Assembly: GCF_014489595.1 (NCBI RefSeq)
Contig: NZ_CP060790.1
Coordinates: forward strand, 3,410,001 to 3,474,000
Reading direction: 5' to 3'
Origin: Paenacidovorax monticola
GTDB taxonomy: Bacteria > Pseudomonadota > Gammaproteobacteria > Burkholderiales > Burkholderiaceae_C
DNA length: 64,000 nucleotides
Shown here piece by piece: positions 20,009-29,172 of this stretch. The notes beneath the pieces are model-generated. The model was not told the origin of the DNA, did no database searches, and saw only the letters and a program-made list of their open reading frames with translations. Both the position numbers and the translations under genes were made by a program. Within the stretch, counting starts at the first letter, position 1. The number at the start of each line of letters is the position of its first letter.

Positions 20009-21181
20009 TCAGTCGGCGCCGAGGCCGATGGGGTGGGGCTGGCGCTTTTCCACCGCATGGCGCAGCAGCGCGGCGGTGCGGAAGATGCCGTGCGCGAACT
20101 TGCCGTAGGGCAGCGTGGCGAACAGCGCCATCACCGCGCCCAGGTGCAGGCACAGCAGCAGCGCCATGGCGGGCGTGCCGCGCGCGGCCCACAGGCCCAG
20201 ACCGCTGGTGGCGGTGAGGAACAGCAGCGCGATGAAGCCCCGGTCCATGGGCTTCTGCGCGGCGTCGCCGTGCAGCGCGTGGCGGCGCAGGTTCAGCCGC
20301 CACAGGCCCGCCGTGCCGAGCGTGAGCGACACGCCGCCGGCCGCTCCGAGCAGCTTGGGCACGCTGGGCAGGTCGTAGGGCGCGGGCAGCCCGAGCAGGT
20401 AGTGGCTCAGCGTAGCCACGGCCGTGGCCGCGAAGCACAGCAGGAAGCCGTAGAACGTGAGGTGATGGAACCGCCGGCGCGAGAGGGTGTAGGCGTCGTC
20501 CTCGTTGTGGCAGCCGTCGCCGTGGCCGCCGTCCAGGTATTGGAGGCGCAGCACCGCATGCGTGGCCTCGGCGGTGGCGGGCGCGCTCAGCGGCGCGCCG
20601 CTGGTGGCGGGCGCCACATCGCGCCAGAAGCGGCGCACGCCGAGCGCCAGCGCCAGCGTGGCGAACAGGAACACGGGCGCGAACAGGCCCACGAGCAGGT
20701 TGTGCGGAAAGATGGCGTAGAAGTCCGCGCCCGGCACGCTCCACAGCGACCCCCGGAGCGCCACGGCCAGCGCCAGGAACAGTGCGAGCCCGCCCGCCAG
20801 CGCCACCGAGAGCGCGAGCCCGTTGCGCCGGTACAGCGCGCCCAGCGCGGGGGGCCAGGCGTAGTCCTGGTAGGTCTGGCCGCGCACCTGGGCCATGGCC
20901 TGCGGGATGTTCACCGCGAACTCGTGCGGCGGCGCGTACTGGCAGGCATGCAGGCAGGCGCCGCAGTTGTGGCACAGGTTGGCGAGGAAGTGCACGTCGG
21001 CCTTCGGGAACTCGAGCCGGCGCGTCATGGCCGGGAACACGGCGCAGAAGCCTTCGCAGTAGCGGCAGGCGTTGCAGATCTGCAGCTGGCGCGCCACCTC
21101 GGCCTCGGCGGCCGAAGGGGGCACGGGCTCGCCCAGCGCCAGGGCCCGGGCATCGCGCGCGAGGGCTTCAAGCGTTTGCAT
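20009..21181 (-). CDS. tcuB: TcuB, membrane iron-sulfur electron-transfer protein for tricarballylate oxidation
   Basis: A 390-residue protein with two [4Fe-4S]-type clusters at the N-terminus ([15 protein letters not shown] near 36-50, [12 protein letters not shown] near 70-81). Several membrane helices follow (about 120-360) with conserved histidines such as [12 protein letters not shown]. In Salmonella TcuB passes electrons from the FADH2 of TcuA to the quinone pool. Its ATG at 21181 lies inside the end of tcuA (14-base overlap), consistent with translational coupling. The gene order tcuA-tcuB and an upstream LysR gene support the assignment. Confidence 0.9.
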   Translation of the reverse strand: MQTLEALARDARALALGEPVPPSAAEAEVARQLQICNACRYCEGFCAVFPAMTRRLEFPKADVHFLANLCHNCGACLHACQYAPPHEFAVNIPQAMAQVRGQTYQDYAWPPALGALYRRNGLALSVALAGGLALFLALAVALRGSLWSVPGADFYAIFPHNLLVGLFAPVFLFATLALALGVRRFWRDVAPATSGAPLSAPATAEATHAVLRLQYLDGGHGDGCHNEDDAYTLSRRRFHHLTFYGFLLCFAATAVATLSHYLLGLPAPYDLPSVPKLLGAAGGVSLTLGTAGLWRLNLRRHALHGDAAQKPMDRGFIALLFLTATSGLGLWAARGTPAMALLLCLHLGAVMALFATLPYGKFAHGIFRTAALLRHAVEKRQPHPIGLGAD

Positions 21182-22630
21182 GTTGTGCTTTCATTTCAGT
21201 AGCTGCCAGCGCCTGCAGGGTCTGCGCCGGACGCTGTTGGGATGCCAGGGCTGCGTTCACGCCCGCCATGCGGCCGAAGGCCGTGCCGATGCTCATGCCC
21301 ACGCCCGCCGTGTAGCCCTTGCCCAGCACGTTGCCGGCCATCATTTCGCCGGCCACGAACAGGTTGGGGCTGGGCTGCTGGTGGAAGCGCACGGCGGCCG
21401 TGTCGTCGGTGTGCAGGCCCAGGTAGGTGAAGGTGACGCCGGGCTTGAGCGCATAGCCGTAGAACGGGCCGGTGTCGATGGGCCGCGCCCAGTGGGTCTT
21501 GGCGGGGGTGACGCCCTCGGTGCGGCAGTCGTCGAGCGCCGTGTGGTCGAAGGTTCCGACGCGGCAGGCGGCGTTGTAGCCCTCCAGCGTGCGCATGAAG
21601 CGGTCCACGGGCAGGCCGAGCTTCTGCGCCAGCTCGGGCAGGCTGTCGGCGCGGGTGCCCGGAAACACGGGCGGCATGAAGCGGCCGATGGCCTTGCTGT
21701 CGATGATCGAATAGCCCACCTGCCCCGGCTGCTGCGCCACCAGGCGCCCCCAGATCGCGTAGCGCTTGGGCCAGAAGTCCTCGCCCTCGTCGTAGAAGCG
21801 TTCGGCCTCGCGGTTCACCACCACGCCCAGCGACACGCAGTCGATGCGCGTGCAGATGCCGCCGTCGTACAGCGGCGCGCGCGCGTCGATGGCCACCATG
21901 TGCGCCTGCGTGGGGTCGCCGATGCGGTCGGCGCCGTGGTCTGCCAGCAGGTGGCGCAGCAGCACGCCCTGGTTGTAGGCCGTGCCGCGGATCAGGAAGT
22001 TGTCCGAAGGCCACTCGCCGCGCTCGTTCTGGCCCCAGGCCTCGCGCAGCCAGTCGCGGTTGGACTCGAAGCCGCCGGCCGCGAGCACGCAGCTTGCGGC
22101 CGCGATGCGCTCGCCGTTCGCCAGGTGGGCCGCGATGAAGCGGCCGTTGTCGATCTCGATGCGCTCCACGGGCGATTCGTAGCGCACCTGCACGCCCAGC
22201 GCCTCGGCGCTGCGGTAGTAGGCGTTGACGAGCGCCTTGCCGCCCCCATGAAGAAGGCGTTGGTGCGCGCCACGTGCAGCGTGCCGGCCAGCGCGGGCTG
22301 GAAGTGCACGCCGTGGCGGCGCATCCAGGGGCGGCAGGTGCCCGAATGGCGGATCACCAGGCGCGCGAGGTGCTCGTCGGTCAGGCCGCCGGTCACCTTG
22401 AGCAGGTCCTGCCAGAACTCCTCTTCGGGGTAGGCGTCGACGAGTACGTCCTGCGGCGCGTCGTGCATGCAGCGCAGGTTGCGCGTGTGGGCGGAATTGC
22501 CGCCGCGCCAGGCGCGCGGCGCGGATTCGAGCAGCAGCACGCTGGCGCCGGCCTCGCGGGCCATGAGCGCGGCGCACAGGGCGGCGTTGCCGCCGCCGAT
22601 GACCAGCACGTCGAAGGCGTGGTTCGGCAT
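21168..22630 (-). CDS. tcuA: TcuA, FAD-dependent tricarballylate dehydrogenase (frame break near 22245)
   Basis: A flavoprotein of about 487 residues that oxidises tricarballylate to cis-aconitate in the characterised system. The FAD fold [20 protein letters not shown] lies at the N-terminus, with [11 protein letters not shown] after it. The fumarate-reductase-like capping domain and C-terminal [20 protein letters not shown] are present. Reading shifts frame at CCCCC 22243-22247; adding one base restores [15 protein letters not shown]. The ATG at 22630 lies two bases after a short upstream reading frame (22713-22633) that has its own strong ribosome site. The alternative is that this is a longer tcuA N-terminus with a second indel. 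Confidence 0.87.
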
Positions 22631-22632
22631 GG

Positions 22633-22713
22633 TCAGCGGGCTCCGCCGCCGGGGGCGGCTGGGTGCGGCGCGCGGCGGGCGCGCGCGGCGTGGTGAGCAA
22701 CAGTGGTGCCCAT
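22633..22713 (-). CDS. Possible 26-residue leader peptide upstream of tcuA
   Basis: A short frame (MGTTVAHHAARARR..., 26 codons) begins at ATG 22713 behind a strong ribosome site (AGGAGA on the minus strand, 22721-22726). It ends with TGA two bases before the tcuA ATG. The arrangement would couple tcuA translation to the leader. The peptide is Ala/Arg/Pro-rich with no recognisable domain. It may instead be the true N-terminus of tcuA, separated by another missing base. Confidence 0.35.
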   Translation of the reverse strand: MGTTVAHHAARARRAPHPAAPGGGAR

Positions 22714-22759
22714 GGGTCGGTCTCCTGGCGTCATCGCCTCGTTCATCGGGGTGAGGCGG

Positions 22760-22819
22760 ACTGTAGAAAGACCGGGCCGCGCCGTGCAGCGGGCTCCGCT
22801 CATGGGGTATCACGGATAC
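22760..22819 (-). promoter_or_regulatory. Putative tcuA promoter with LysR-type operator
   Basis: On the minus strand TACAGT (22765-22760) can serve as the -10 element. A perfect inverted repeat GTATC-ACG-GATAC at 22807-22819 is centred about 60 bases before the predicted transcription start, the usual position of a LysR-type recognition site. It lies just after the tcuR-like stop codon, so tcuAB-tctC probably has its own regulated promoter. Confidence 0.55.
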
Positions 22820-22844
22820 AGATGGCTGGCTTGTGCCCTGCGCG

Positions 22845-23812
22845 TCACGCGGGGGTGTTTTCGATCAGCGTGGTGCCAAACCACTGGCCGCTGCTGACGA
22901 GGTGGCGCACGCAGTCGGCCACGACCACGCGCGTGGCCAGCGCGGCAGGCGCCAGCTCGTCGTCCGGCAGGCTGCACAGCAGGTTCACGCGGCGCGCGGG
23001 GGCGTCGGTGAGGCGCGCGCACTGGAAGCGCTCGGCCGCATCGGGGTAGCGGCCCATCGCGGCCCAGGGCTGTACGGTAGAGCCCAGGCCCGCGTCCACG
23101 GCGGCCATCACCATGGCGAGCGAGTCCACCTCCAGCACCACGCGGGGGCCACGCGGTCGCGCGCGAAGGCCGTGTCGAGCGTGCTGCGCAGGCCATGCGG
23201 GCCGGTGGGCAGGATCAGGGGCTCGTCACCCAGTTCGGCCACGGTCAGGGTGTCGGGCAGCCGGCGGCCGCCGGAGCCGCGGCGGGCGCAGATAAGGAAC
23301 AGGTCTTCCTCCAGCAGCGGCGTCATCTCCCAGCGCCGTGCGCCGGCTGCCTGGCGCGCCTGGTGCAGTCGCGTGTCGAACAGCACGGCCAGGTCCAGCT
23401 CGCGCGCGTTGAGCATGGCCGTGAGGTGGCCCGACATGCTTTCGACCATGTGCAGCCGCACGTCCGGATAGCGCGCCCGCATGGCCTGCATCAGCGGCAG
23501 GCCCAGCACACCCGACGTGGTGGGCGCCAGTCCCACGGTCACGGTGCCCGACAGGCGCGCCTGCTGCGCCGCGCGCACGGCCTGGTCGGCATGGCGCAGG
23601 GTGAGCTGCGCCTCGCGGAAGAAGGCCAGGCCCGCCTCGGTGGGCGCCACGCCGCGCGGCGTGCGCTGCAGCAGGCGCGTGGCCAGCTCGCCCTCGAGCC
23701 GCGTGATCTGCTGGCTCAGCGCGGACTGCACCACGTCCAGGTCCAGGGCCGCGCGGCTCATGGAGCCCAGCTCGACGATGCGCACGAAGTAGCGGAGTTG
23801 TCTCAGTTCCAT
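22845..23812 (-). CDS. tcuR: LysR-family regulator, TcuR-like (frame break near 23146)
   Basis: A regulator of about 322 residues. The N-terminal winged helix (MELRQLRYFVRIVELGSMSR, then ALSQQITRLEGELATRLLQR) is followed by a periplasmic-binding-like effector domain from about residue 90. The frame changes at GGGGG 23144-23148; one added base yields DRVAPRVVLEVDSLAM and the rest of the effector domain. It lies directly upstream of tcuA-tcuB-tctC on the same strand. In Salmonella, TcuR activates tcuABC in response to tricarballylate. The symbol is given from context and is less certain than the family. Confidence 0.83.
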
Positions 23813-23902
23813 CAGGAGGTGCCGCGGGCCGAAGCCATCACGGTGTGTGATGGGGCGAATGTTCGCACACGGCGCCGGCGCGGGGATAGCCATTCCAGCA
23901 AA

Positions 23903-23955
23903 CAGGCCGTTGGCGCTTCATGGGTAAGCGCGAACAGCTATTGTTTTTGCAGTGA
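23903..23955 (-). repeat. Short dispersed repeat, family A, copy 3
   Basis: Contains GTTGGCGCTTCATGGGTAAGCGC and then CAGCTATTG, an imperfect copy of the GCGCTTG-hairpin/AGCTATC repeat. It lies between the tcuR-like gene and the IclR stop. The rest of the interval 23813-23970 holds GCGAATGTTCGC (23855-23866), an inverted repeat that could be a LysR autoregulatory half-site. Confidence 0.6.
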
Positions 23956-23970
23956 TTGGCAAGAACCCCT

Positions 23971-24797
23971 TCAGATGCCGTGGGGCAGCAGTGCGGCCAG
24001 CGCTTCGCGCATCCAGCGCGCGATGAGCTGCTGGCGCTCGCGTGGCATGCGGTCCACCGTCGATGCCACGCTGATCGCGGCCACGGGTTCGCCGGCGGCG
24101 TTGCGCACGGCCATGCCGGCCGCGAGCACGCCCTGGGTGGCGTGGTTGCCCACCACCGACCAGCCGCGCTCGCGCGTGGCGCGCACGAGGATGGCGAGGC
24201 GCTCGGGCGTCATGCCGCGGTAGCGCGGCAGTTCCGGTGCATTGGCGGCGATGGCGGCGGCCACCTCGTCGTCGGGCAGCGCGGCCAGCAGCGCCAGGCC
24301 CGCCGCGCCCACGCCCAGCGGCTGGCGCGTTCCCACCTGGATCACGAGGATCTGCACCGGGTGGGTGCCCACGTGGCGCGCGATGCAGTGCGAGGTGGCG
24401 CCCTCGCGCACGATGGCAAAGGCCGCATCGCCACAGGCCCGGCTCACGCGCTCCAGCACGGGCTGCAGCCGCATGGCCATGTTGGGCTGGCCGGCGGGCT
24501 CGGCCATGGCCGCCAGCCGGGGCCGGGCACGTAGCGAAAGCGCCCGCGCTGGGCCACGTAGCCGCCGTCCAGCAGTGCGGCGAGCAGCCGGTACACGGTG
24601 GCGCGCTCCAACGCCACGGCGCGGCACAGGTCCACCACGCGCGCGCCTTCGCGGCCCTGGGCCAGCACGGCGTCCAGCACCTGCAGGCCCCGCCGCAGCG
24701 TGCGGCTGCCGGGGTCGTCCACGGTATTGCCGCCGGAAGGGCGGGAGGCCAAAACGTCCGGCAGGCGGACGTTTCGATTCGCGGATCGGGAGGGCAT
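23971..24797 (-). CDS. IclR-family transcriptional regulator (frame break near 24520)
   Basis: A regulator of about 275 residues from ATG 24797, or about 250 from a GTG at 24722. The helix-turn-helix (TLRRGLQVLDAVLAQ, VVDLCRAVALERATVYRLLA, GGYVAQRGRFRYVPG) is followed, after a shift at GGGG 24519-24522, by the IclR effector domain (FAIVREGATSHCIARH, VGAAGLALLAALPDDEV). It is divergent from the tctC-ligase-lyase-SDR operon and is its probable regulator. Neither start has a good ribosome site. The GTG start would leave the palindrome at 24752 just upstream, which would suit an autoregulatory operator. Confidence 0.82.
24752..24774. promoter_or_regulatory. Perfect palindrome near the IclR start
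   Basis: AAACGTCCG (24752-24760), spacer GCAGG, CGGACGTTT (24766-24774): nine-base perfect arms. It lies within the first codons if IclR starts at 24797, or 30 bases upstream if it starts at GTG 24722. It is 128 bases before the divergent tctC gene. It is the best operator candidate for the IclR regulator. Confidence 0.5.
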
Positions 24798-24901
24798 GTC
24801 CAAGAATTTGTTCGTCAACGCAACCGGTATGCAGTGTGCCGCAGAGCCATGCGGGAGCGCCAGGACAGGACTTTTCAGCACCTCAGGACAGGAGACAAGA
24901 C

Positions 24902-25909
24902 ATGACATCGCACCCCCTCCCCGCCGCGCCGCGCCGGCGCGCGCTCTTCCACCTCGGCGCCTTCGCGGCGCTGGCCTGCATGGCCGCACTGCCGGTGCAG
25001 GCCCAGACCACCGCCTGGCCCGCCAAGCCCATCCGGCTCGTCGTGGGCTATGCGGCCGGCGGCGCCACCGACGTGATCGCGCGGCTGGTGGCCGCCAGGC
25101 TCGGCGACTCGCTCGGCCAGCCCGTGGTGGTGGACAACCGCGCCGGCGCCAACAGCAACGTGGGGGCCGAAGCCGTGGCCCGCGCGCCGGCCGACGGCTA
25201 CACGCTCTATGTTTACACCATTGCCAACACCATCAATGCCTCGCTGTACGCCAAGCTGGGCTACGACCCGGTCAAGGACTTCGAGCCCATCGGCCTGATC
25301 GCCAAGATCCCGAACATCCTGGTGGTCAACCCCAGGCTGCCCATCAAGAACCTGGCCGACTACGTGCGCTACGCCAAGGAGTCCAAGGACGGCATCACCT
25401 TCGCGTCCTCGGGCAGCGGCTCGTCCATCCACCTCTCGGGCGAGATGTTCAAGATGCAGTCCAGGCTCAAGATGCTGCACGTGCCCTACCGCGGCAGCGC
25501 GCCGGCCGTGACCGACCTGCTGGGCGGCCAGGTGGACTCGATGTTCGACAACACGCCCTCGGCCCTGCCGCATGTGCAGGCCGGCAAGCTGCGCGCCATT
25601 GCCATCACCAGCGCCCAGCGCTCGCCCCTGCTTCCCGACGTGCCCACGCTGGCCGAGTCGGGCTACGCGGGCTTCGATGTGCAATCCTGGTTCGGCCTGG
25701 CGGCCCCCACGGGCACGCCGCGCGCCGTGGTCGAGCAGATCAACGCCGCCCTCAACAAGGCGCTGACCCAGCCCGAGGTGCGCAGCCGCCTGCAGGAGCT
25801 GGCCGCCACGCCCGAAGGGGGCTCGCCCGACAAGATGCGCAGCTTTGCCGCCAGCGAGATCAAGCGCTGGCGCGAGGTCGTCAAGGAATCGGGCGCCACG
25901 GCGGAATAA
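24902..25909 (+). CDS. TctC/Bug-family solute-binding protein
   Basis: A 335-residue periplasmic binding protein with a signal peptide (RRRALFHLGAFAALACMAAL, cleavage near VQA|QTT). Family motifs are KPIRLVVGYAAGGATDVIAR, VVDNRAGANSNVGAE and VPYRGSAPAVTDLLGG. AGGAGA at 24890 supports ATG 24902. It opens an operon with a CoA ligase, a citryl-CoA-lyase-like protein and an SDR, so the ligand is probably a carboxylate degraded by them. It is distinct from the TctC at 19003 although both lie in the same 10 kb block. Confidence 0.88.
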   Translation: MTSHPLPAAPRRRALFHLGAFAALACMAALPVQAQTTAWPAKPIRLVVGYAAGGATDVIARLVAARLGDSLGQPVVVDNRAGANSNVGAEAVARAPADGYTLYVYTIANTINASLYAKLGYDPVKDFEPIGLIAKIPNILVVNPRLPIKNLADYVRYAKESKDGITFASSGSGSSIHLSGEMFKMQSRLKMLHVPYRGSAPAVTDLLGGQVDSMFDNTPSALPHVQAGKLRAIAITSAQRSPLLPDVPTLAESGYAGFDVQSWFGLAAPTGTPRAVVEQINAALNKALTQPEVRSRLQELAATPEGGSPDKMRSFAASEIKRWREVVKESGATAE

Positions 25910-25951
25910 GCAAGCAGGCCGTCCCCCTTCACCCCAGGAACACCGCTCCCC

Positions 25952-27445
25952 ATGTTTCCCATCGACTTCTTCTGGCGGGCCGCCCAGCGCTGGCCCGACC
26001 GCATCGCCATCGACGCGCCCGAGGGCGCCATCCGCTACGACGCGCTGGCCGCGCGCGTGGCCGCGCTCGCGGCCGGCTTCACCGCCATCGACCCCGCACC
26101 GCAAAGCCGCGTGGGCATCTGCGCGGGCAACAGCGCCGACCACATCGCCGCGCTGCTGGCCGTGCTGGCCTGCGGCAAGGTGTGGGTGCCGCTCAACCCC
26201 AAGAGCACCCGGCCCGAGATCCGCCGCATCATCGATGCGACCGAGCCCTCCATCCTGGTGCTGGACGCCGCCTGCGCCGACCTGCTCGAAGGCGCGCCGG
26301 GTGCCCGCGTGCTGACCGCAGGGCTGGCGGACCTGGCCGCCACATACGCCGGCGCGCCGCGCCCCGTGATCGACCTGCCGGACGATGCGACCCAGGCCAT
26401 CAAGTTCACGGGCGGCACCACGGGCGCGCCCAAGGGCGTGATGCAGCCCTACCGCGCGTGGATGGCCAACATCGCCAACCAGATCCATGCCTGGGGCTTC
26501 GACGAGCACGAGCGCTACATCGTGGCCGCGCCCATCACGCACGGCACCTCCACCTACCTCCTGCCCATCCTGGCGCAGGGCGGCTGCCACGTGGTGCTGG
26601 CCGGCGCGGGCGCCGAGGCGGTGCGCGCGGCCTTCCGCGAGCGCGGCGGCACGGTGTGCTTCATGCCGCCCACGCTGGTCTACATGCTGATGGCGCTGCC
26701 GGGCGCATCGCGCACGGACTTTCCGCGCCTGCGCCGGCTCATCTACGGCGGCGCGCCCATGCCGCCCGAGAAGATCCGCCAGGTGCGCGACTTCTTCGGC
26801 CCGGTGCTGGGCACGACCTATGGCCAGACCGAGGCGCCGCAGATCCTCACCGTTCTGTGCCCCGAGGATTTCGAGGACGAACGCAACCTGGCCTCGGTGG
26901 GCCGCACCACCTGGTTCAGCGACGTGGCCATCATGGCGCCCGATGGCCGCCTGCTGCCTACCGGTGAGGTGGGCGAGGTGGTGGCGCGCGGCGACCTGCT
27001 CATGACCGGCTACTGGCGCCTGCCCGAGAAGACCGCCGAGACCCTGGTGGACGGTTGGCTGCACACGGGCGACCGCGGGCTCATCGACGAGCGCGGCTTC
27101 CTCTACCTCAAGGACCGGCTCAAGGACATGGTGATCACCGGCGGCTTCAACGTCTACCCCGTGGACGTGGAGAACGCGCTGGGCCAGCACCCGGCCGTGC
27201 ACGAATGCGCCGTGTTCGGCCTGCCCGACGACAAGTGGGGCGAGACCGTGCAGGCCGCCGTGCAGCTGCGCCCCGGCGAGCAGGCGAGCGAGGCCGAGCT
27301 GATCGCCTTCGTGCGCGAACGCCTCGGGCCGGTGCAGACGCCCAAGCACATCCATTTCCACGCCAGCCTGCCGCGCTCGCCCGTGGGCAAGGTGCTCAAG
27401 TCCGCCGTGCGCGATGCTGCGCTGGCCGCCATGGCCTCTGCCTGA
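25952..27445 (+). CDS. AMP-forming acyl-CoA ligase
   Basis: A 497-residue adenylate-forming enzyme. Core motifs are IKFTGGTTGAPKGVMQPY (phosphate-binding loop), YGQTEAPQ (A5), GDLLMTGYW, TGDRG, LKDMVITGGFNVYP (hinge region) and the catalytic lysine in SPVGKVLKS near the end. Such enzymes make acyl-CoA from a carboxylate, ATP and CoA. The substrate cannot be read from the sequence. The citryl-CoA-lyase-like gene 13 bases downstream suggests that a citrate-like or 3-hydroxy-3-carboxy acid is activated and then cleaved. Confidence 0.87.
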   Translation: MFPIDFFWRAAQRWPDRIAIDAPEGAIRYDALAARVAALAAGFTAIDPAPQSRVGICAGNSADHIAALLAVLACGKVWVPLNPKSTRPEIRRIIDATEPSILVLDAACADLLEGAPGARVLTAGLADLAATYAGAPRPVIDLPDDATQAIKFTGGTTGAPKGVMQPYRAWMANIANQIHAWGFDEHERYIVAAPITHGTSTYLLPILAQGGCHVVLAGAGAEAVRAAFRERGGTVCFMPPTLVYMLMALPGASRTDFPRLRRLIYGGAPMPPEKIRQVRDFFGPVLGTTYGQTEAPQILTVLCPEDFEDERNLASVGRTTWFSDVAIMAPDGRLLPTGEVGEVVARGDLLMTGYWRLPEKTAETLVDGWLHTGDRGLIDERGFLYLKDRLKDMVITGGFNVYPVDVENALGQHPAVHECAVFGLPDDKWGETVQAAVQLRPGEQASEAELIAFVRERLGPVQTPKHIHFHASLPRSPVGKVLKSAVRDAALAAMASA

Positions 27446-27458
27446 AGGAACCATTCAC

Positions 27459-28253
27459 ATGACCACCACCGCTTCCCAGACCCCCGTCACCCGCCTGTGC
27501 ACCCACACCCTGACCAGCCTGCATTACCGCGATGCGAACCTGGTCGAGGACCTGATGGGCAAAAAGACCTTCACCGAGGTGATGCTCATGCAGATCCTGG
27601 GCCGCGCCCCGCGCGGCGTGGACCTGCGCATCACCGACGTGGTGCTCATCGTGCTCATGGAGCATGGCCTCACGCCCAGCGCCATCGCCACGCGGCTGAT
27701 CTACATGAGCGCGCCCGAGAACCTGCAGGGCGCCGTCTCGGCCGGCCTGCTGGCCGTGGGCAGCTCCTTCGTGGGCACCATGGAGAACTGCGCCGGCCTG
27801 CTCGACCGCCTCGCGGCGGCCGACGACCCCGAGGCCGAGGCGCTGGCCATCGCGCGCCACTACAAGGGGCTGAAGTCGCCCGTGCCGGGCTTCGGCCACC
27901 ACCTGCACAAGCCCGTGGACCCGCGCGCCTACAAGCTGCTGGAGATGGGCCGCGTCGAAGCCGAACTGAAGGGCGACAGGATCCGCGCGCTGGAGACGCT
28001 GTCCCGCGCGGTGGACGCGGTGGCGGGCCGCCCCATCACCATCAACGCCACGGGCGCCGTGGCGGCGCTGCTCGGCGAGATCGGTGTGCCCACGGCCGTG
28101 ATGCGCGGCTTTGCCGTGATCTCGCGCGCGGCGGGGCTGGTGGCGCACATTGTGGAAGAGCAGCAAAGCCCCTCGGGCCGCTTCATCTGGGACACGGTGG
28201 AGCACGCCATTCCCTTTGTTGGCGGCAGCGCTGGCCAGGGCGCGGACGCATGA
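27459..28253 (+). CDS. Citryl-CoA-lyase-like protein (citrate synthase fold)
   Basis: A 264-residue protein similar to the C-terminal part of citrate synthase. It has the histidine motif GFGHHLHKPVDPRA (GFGHRVYK in citrate synthases) and a region VMRGFAVISRAAGLVAHIVEE typical of the small domain. Stand-alone proteins of this kind cleave citryl-CoA to acetyl-CoA and oxaloacetate, or act on related acyl-CoAs. About 130 residues of normal citrate synthase are absent, as expected for this subfamily. It overlaps the downstream SDR start (ATGA) and follows a CoA ligase, which would supply the thioester. Confidence 0.78.
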   Translation: MTTTASQTPVTRLCTHTLTSLHYRDANLVEDLMGKKTFTEVMLMQILGRAPRGVDLRITDVVLIVLMEHGLTPSAIATRLIYMSAPENLQGAVSAGLLAVGSSFVGTMENCAGLLDRLAAADDPEAEALAIARHYKGLKSPVPGFGHHLHKPVDPRAYKLLEMGRVEAELKGDRIRALETLSRAVDAVAGRPITINATGAVAALLGEIGVPTAVMRGFAVISRAAGLVAHIVEEQQSPSGRFIWDTVEHAIPFVGGSAGQGADA

Positions 28254-29082
28254 GCGCCCAGCCAGGCCATCCACCCGCTCTGCCGCTGGACCTGTCGGGC
28301 CGCGTGGTGTTTGTGGCTGGGGCGGGTCTGCCGGCCCGGGCTGGAGCATCGGCCGGGCCGCCTGCGTGACCTACGCCCGCCTGGGCGCCAGCGTGTGCGT
28401 GGCCGACCGCGACGCGGCCTCGGCCGAGGAGACCACGGCGCTGATCCATGCCGAAGGCGGCACGGCTGCCACCTTCGTGGGCGATGTGGCCGAGGTCGCG
28501 GATGTGAAACGGATGTTCGCCGAGGCGCGCGAGCGCTTTGGCGGCGCCATCGACGTGCTGCACCACAACGTGGGCATCGGCAAGACCGGCGGCCCGCTGG
28601 AGACCAGCGCCGAGGACTTCGAGCGCATCCACGGCGTGAACGTGAACAGCCTGTTGCTGGCCTGCCAGGAGGTGCTGCCCGGCATGGTGGAGCGCGGGCG
28701 GGGCGCCATCATCGCCATCTCGTCCATCGCGGGCATGCGCTACCTGGGCTATCCGCACCTGGCCTACGGCGTCACCAAGGCCGCGGTCACCCACTTCACG
28801 CGCATGGTGGCGCAGCAGTACGCCGGCCAGGGCGTGCGCGCCAACACGGTGGTGCCGGGGCTGATCGACACGCCGCGCATCGCGACCACGGTGGCGAAGA
28901 TGTTCTCGGACACCAGCCTTCAGGAGGCCCGCGCCGCCCGCGCCCGCCAGGTGCCCATGGGCCGCATGGGCACCGCCTGGGACGTGGCCCACGCCTGCGC
29001 CTTCCTGGCCAGCGATGCGGCCGCCTACGTGACCGGTACGGAACTGGTCGTGGACGGTGGGATCACGGGCAAATTCGTCTGA
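28250..29082 (+). CDS. Short-chain dehydrogenase/reductase (frame break near 28325)
   Basis: An SDR of about 277 residues. The start (LDLSGRVVFVAGAG) reads from ATG 28250, overlapping the lyase stop. After GGG 28324-28326, apparently one G short, the glycine-rich turn continues as GPGWSIGRA. The catalytic residues are Ser in ISSIAGMRYLG and Tyr/Lys in LAYGVTKAAV. The end (YVTGTELVVDGGITG) is typical. It probably oxidises a hydroxyl or reduces a keto group on an intermediate of the ligase/lyase pathway, using NAD(P). The substrate is unknown. Confidence 0.85.
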
Positions 29083-29159
29083 GGTGAGGCCGGGGCCCCA
29101 TGCCCGGGGCCGGCATGCGCGTTCTTGACGGGGGCTGAGCGGTGCCGGCCGCTCAAAAA

Positions 29160-29172
29160 TACAATCGGGGCG
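29160..29172 (+). promoter_or_regulatory. -10-like element abutting mnmA start
   Basis: TACAAT at 29160-29165 ends seven bases before ATG 29173, so transcription would start at about the A of the start codon and the message would be leaderless. TTGACG at 29125-29130 is too far away (29-base spacer) to be its -35 box. Confidence 0.45.
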
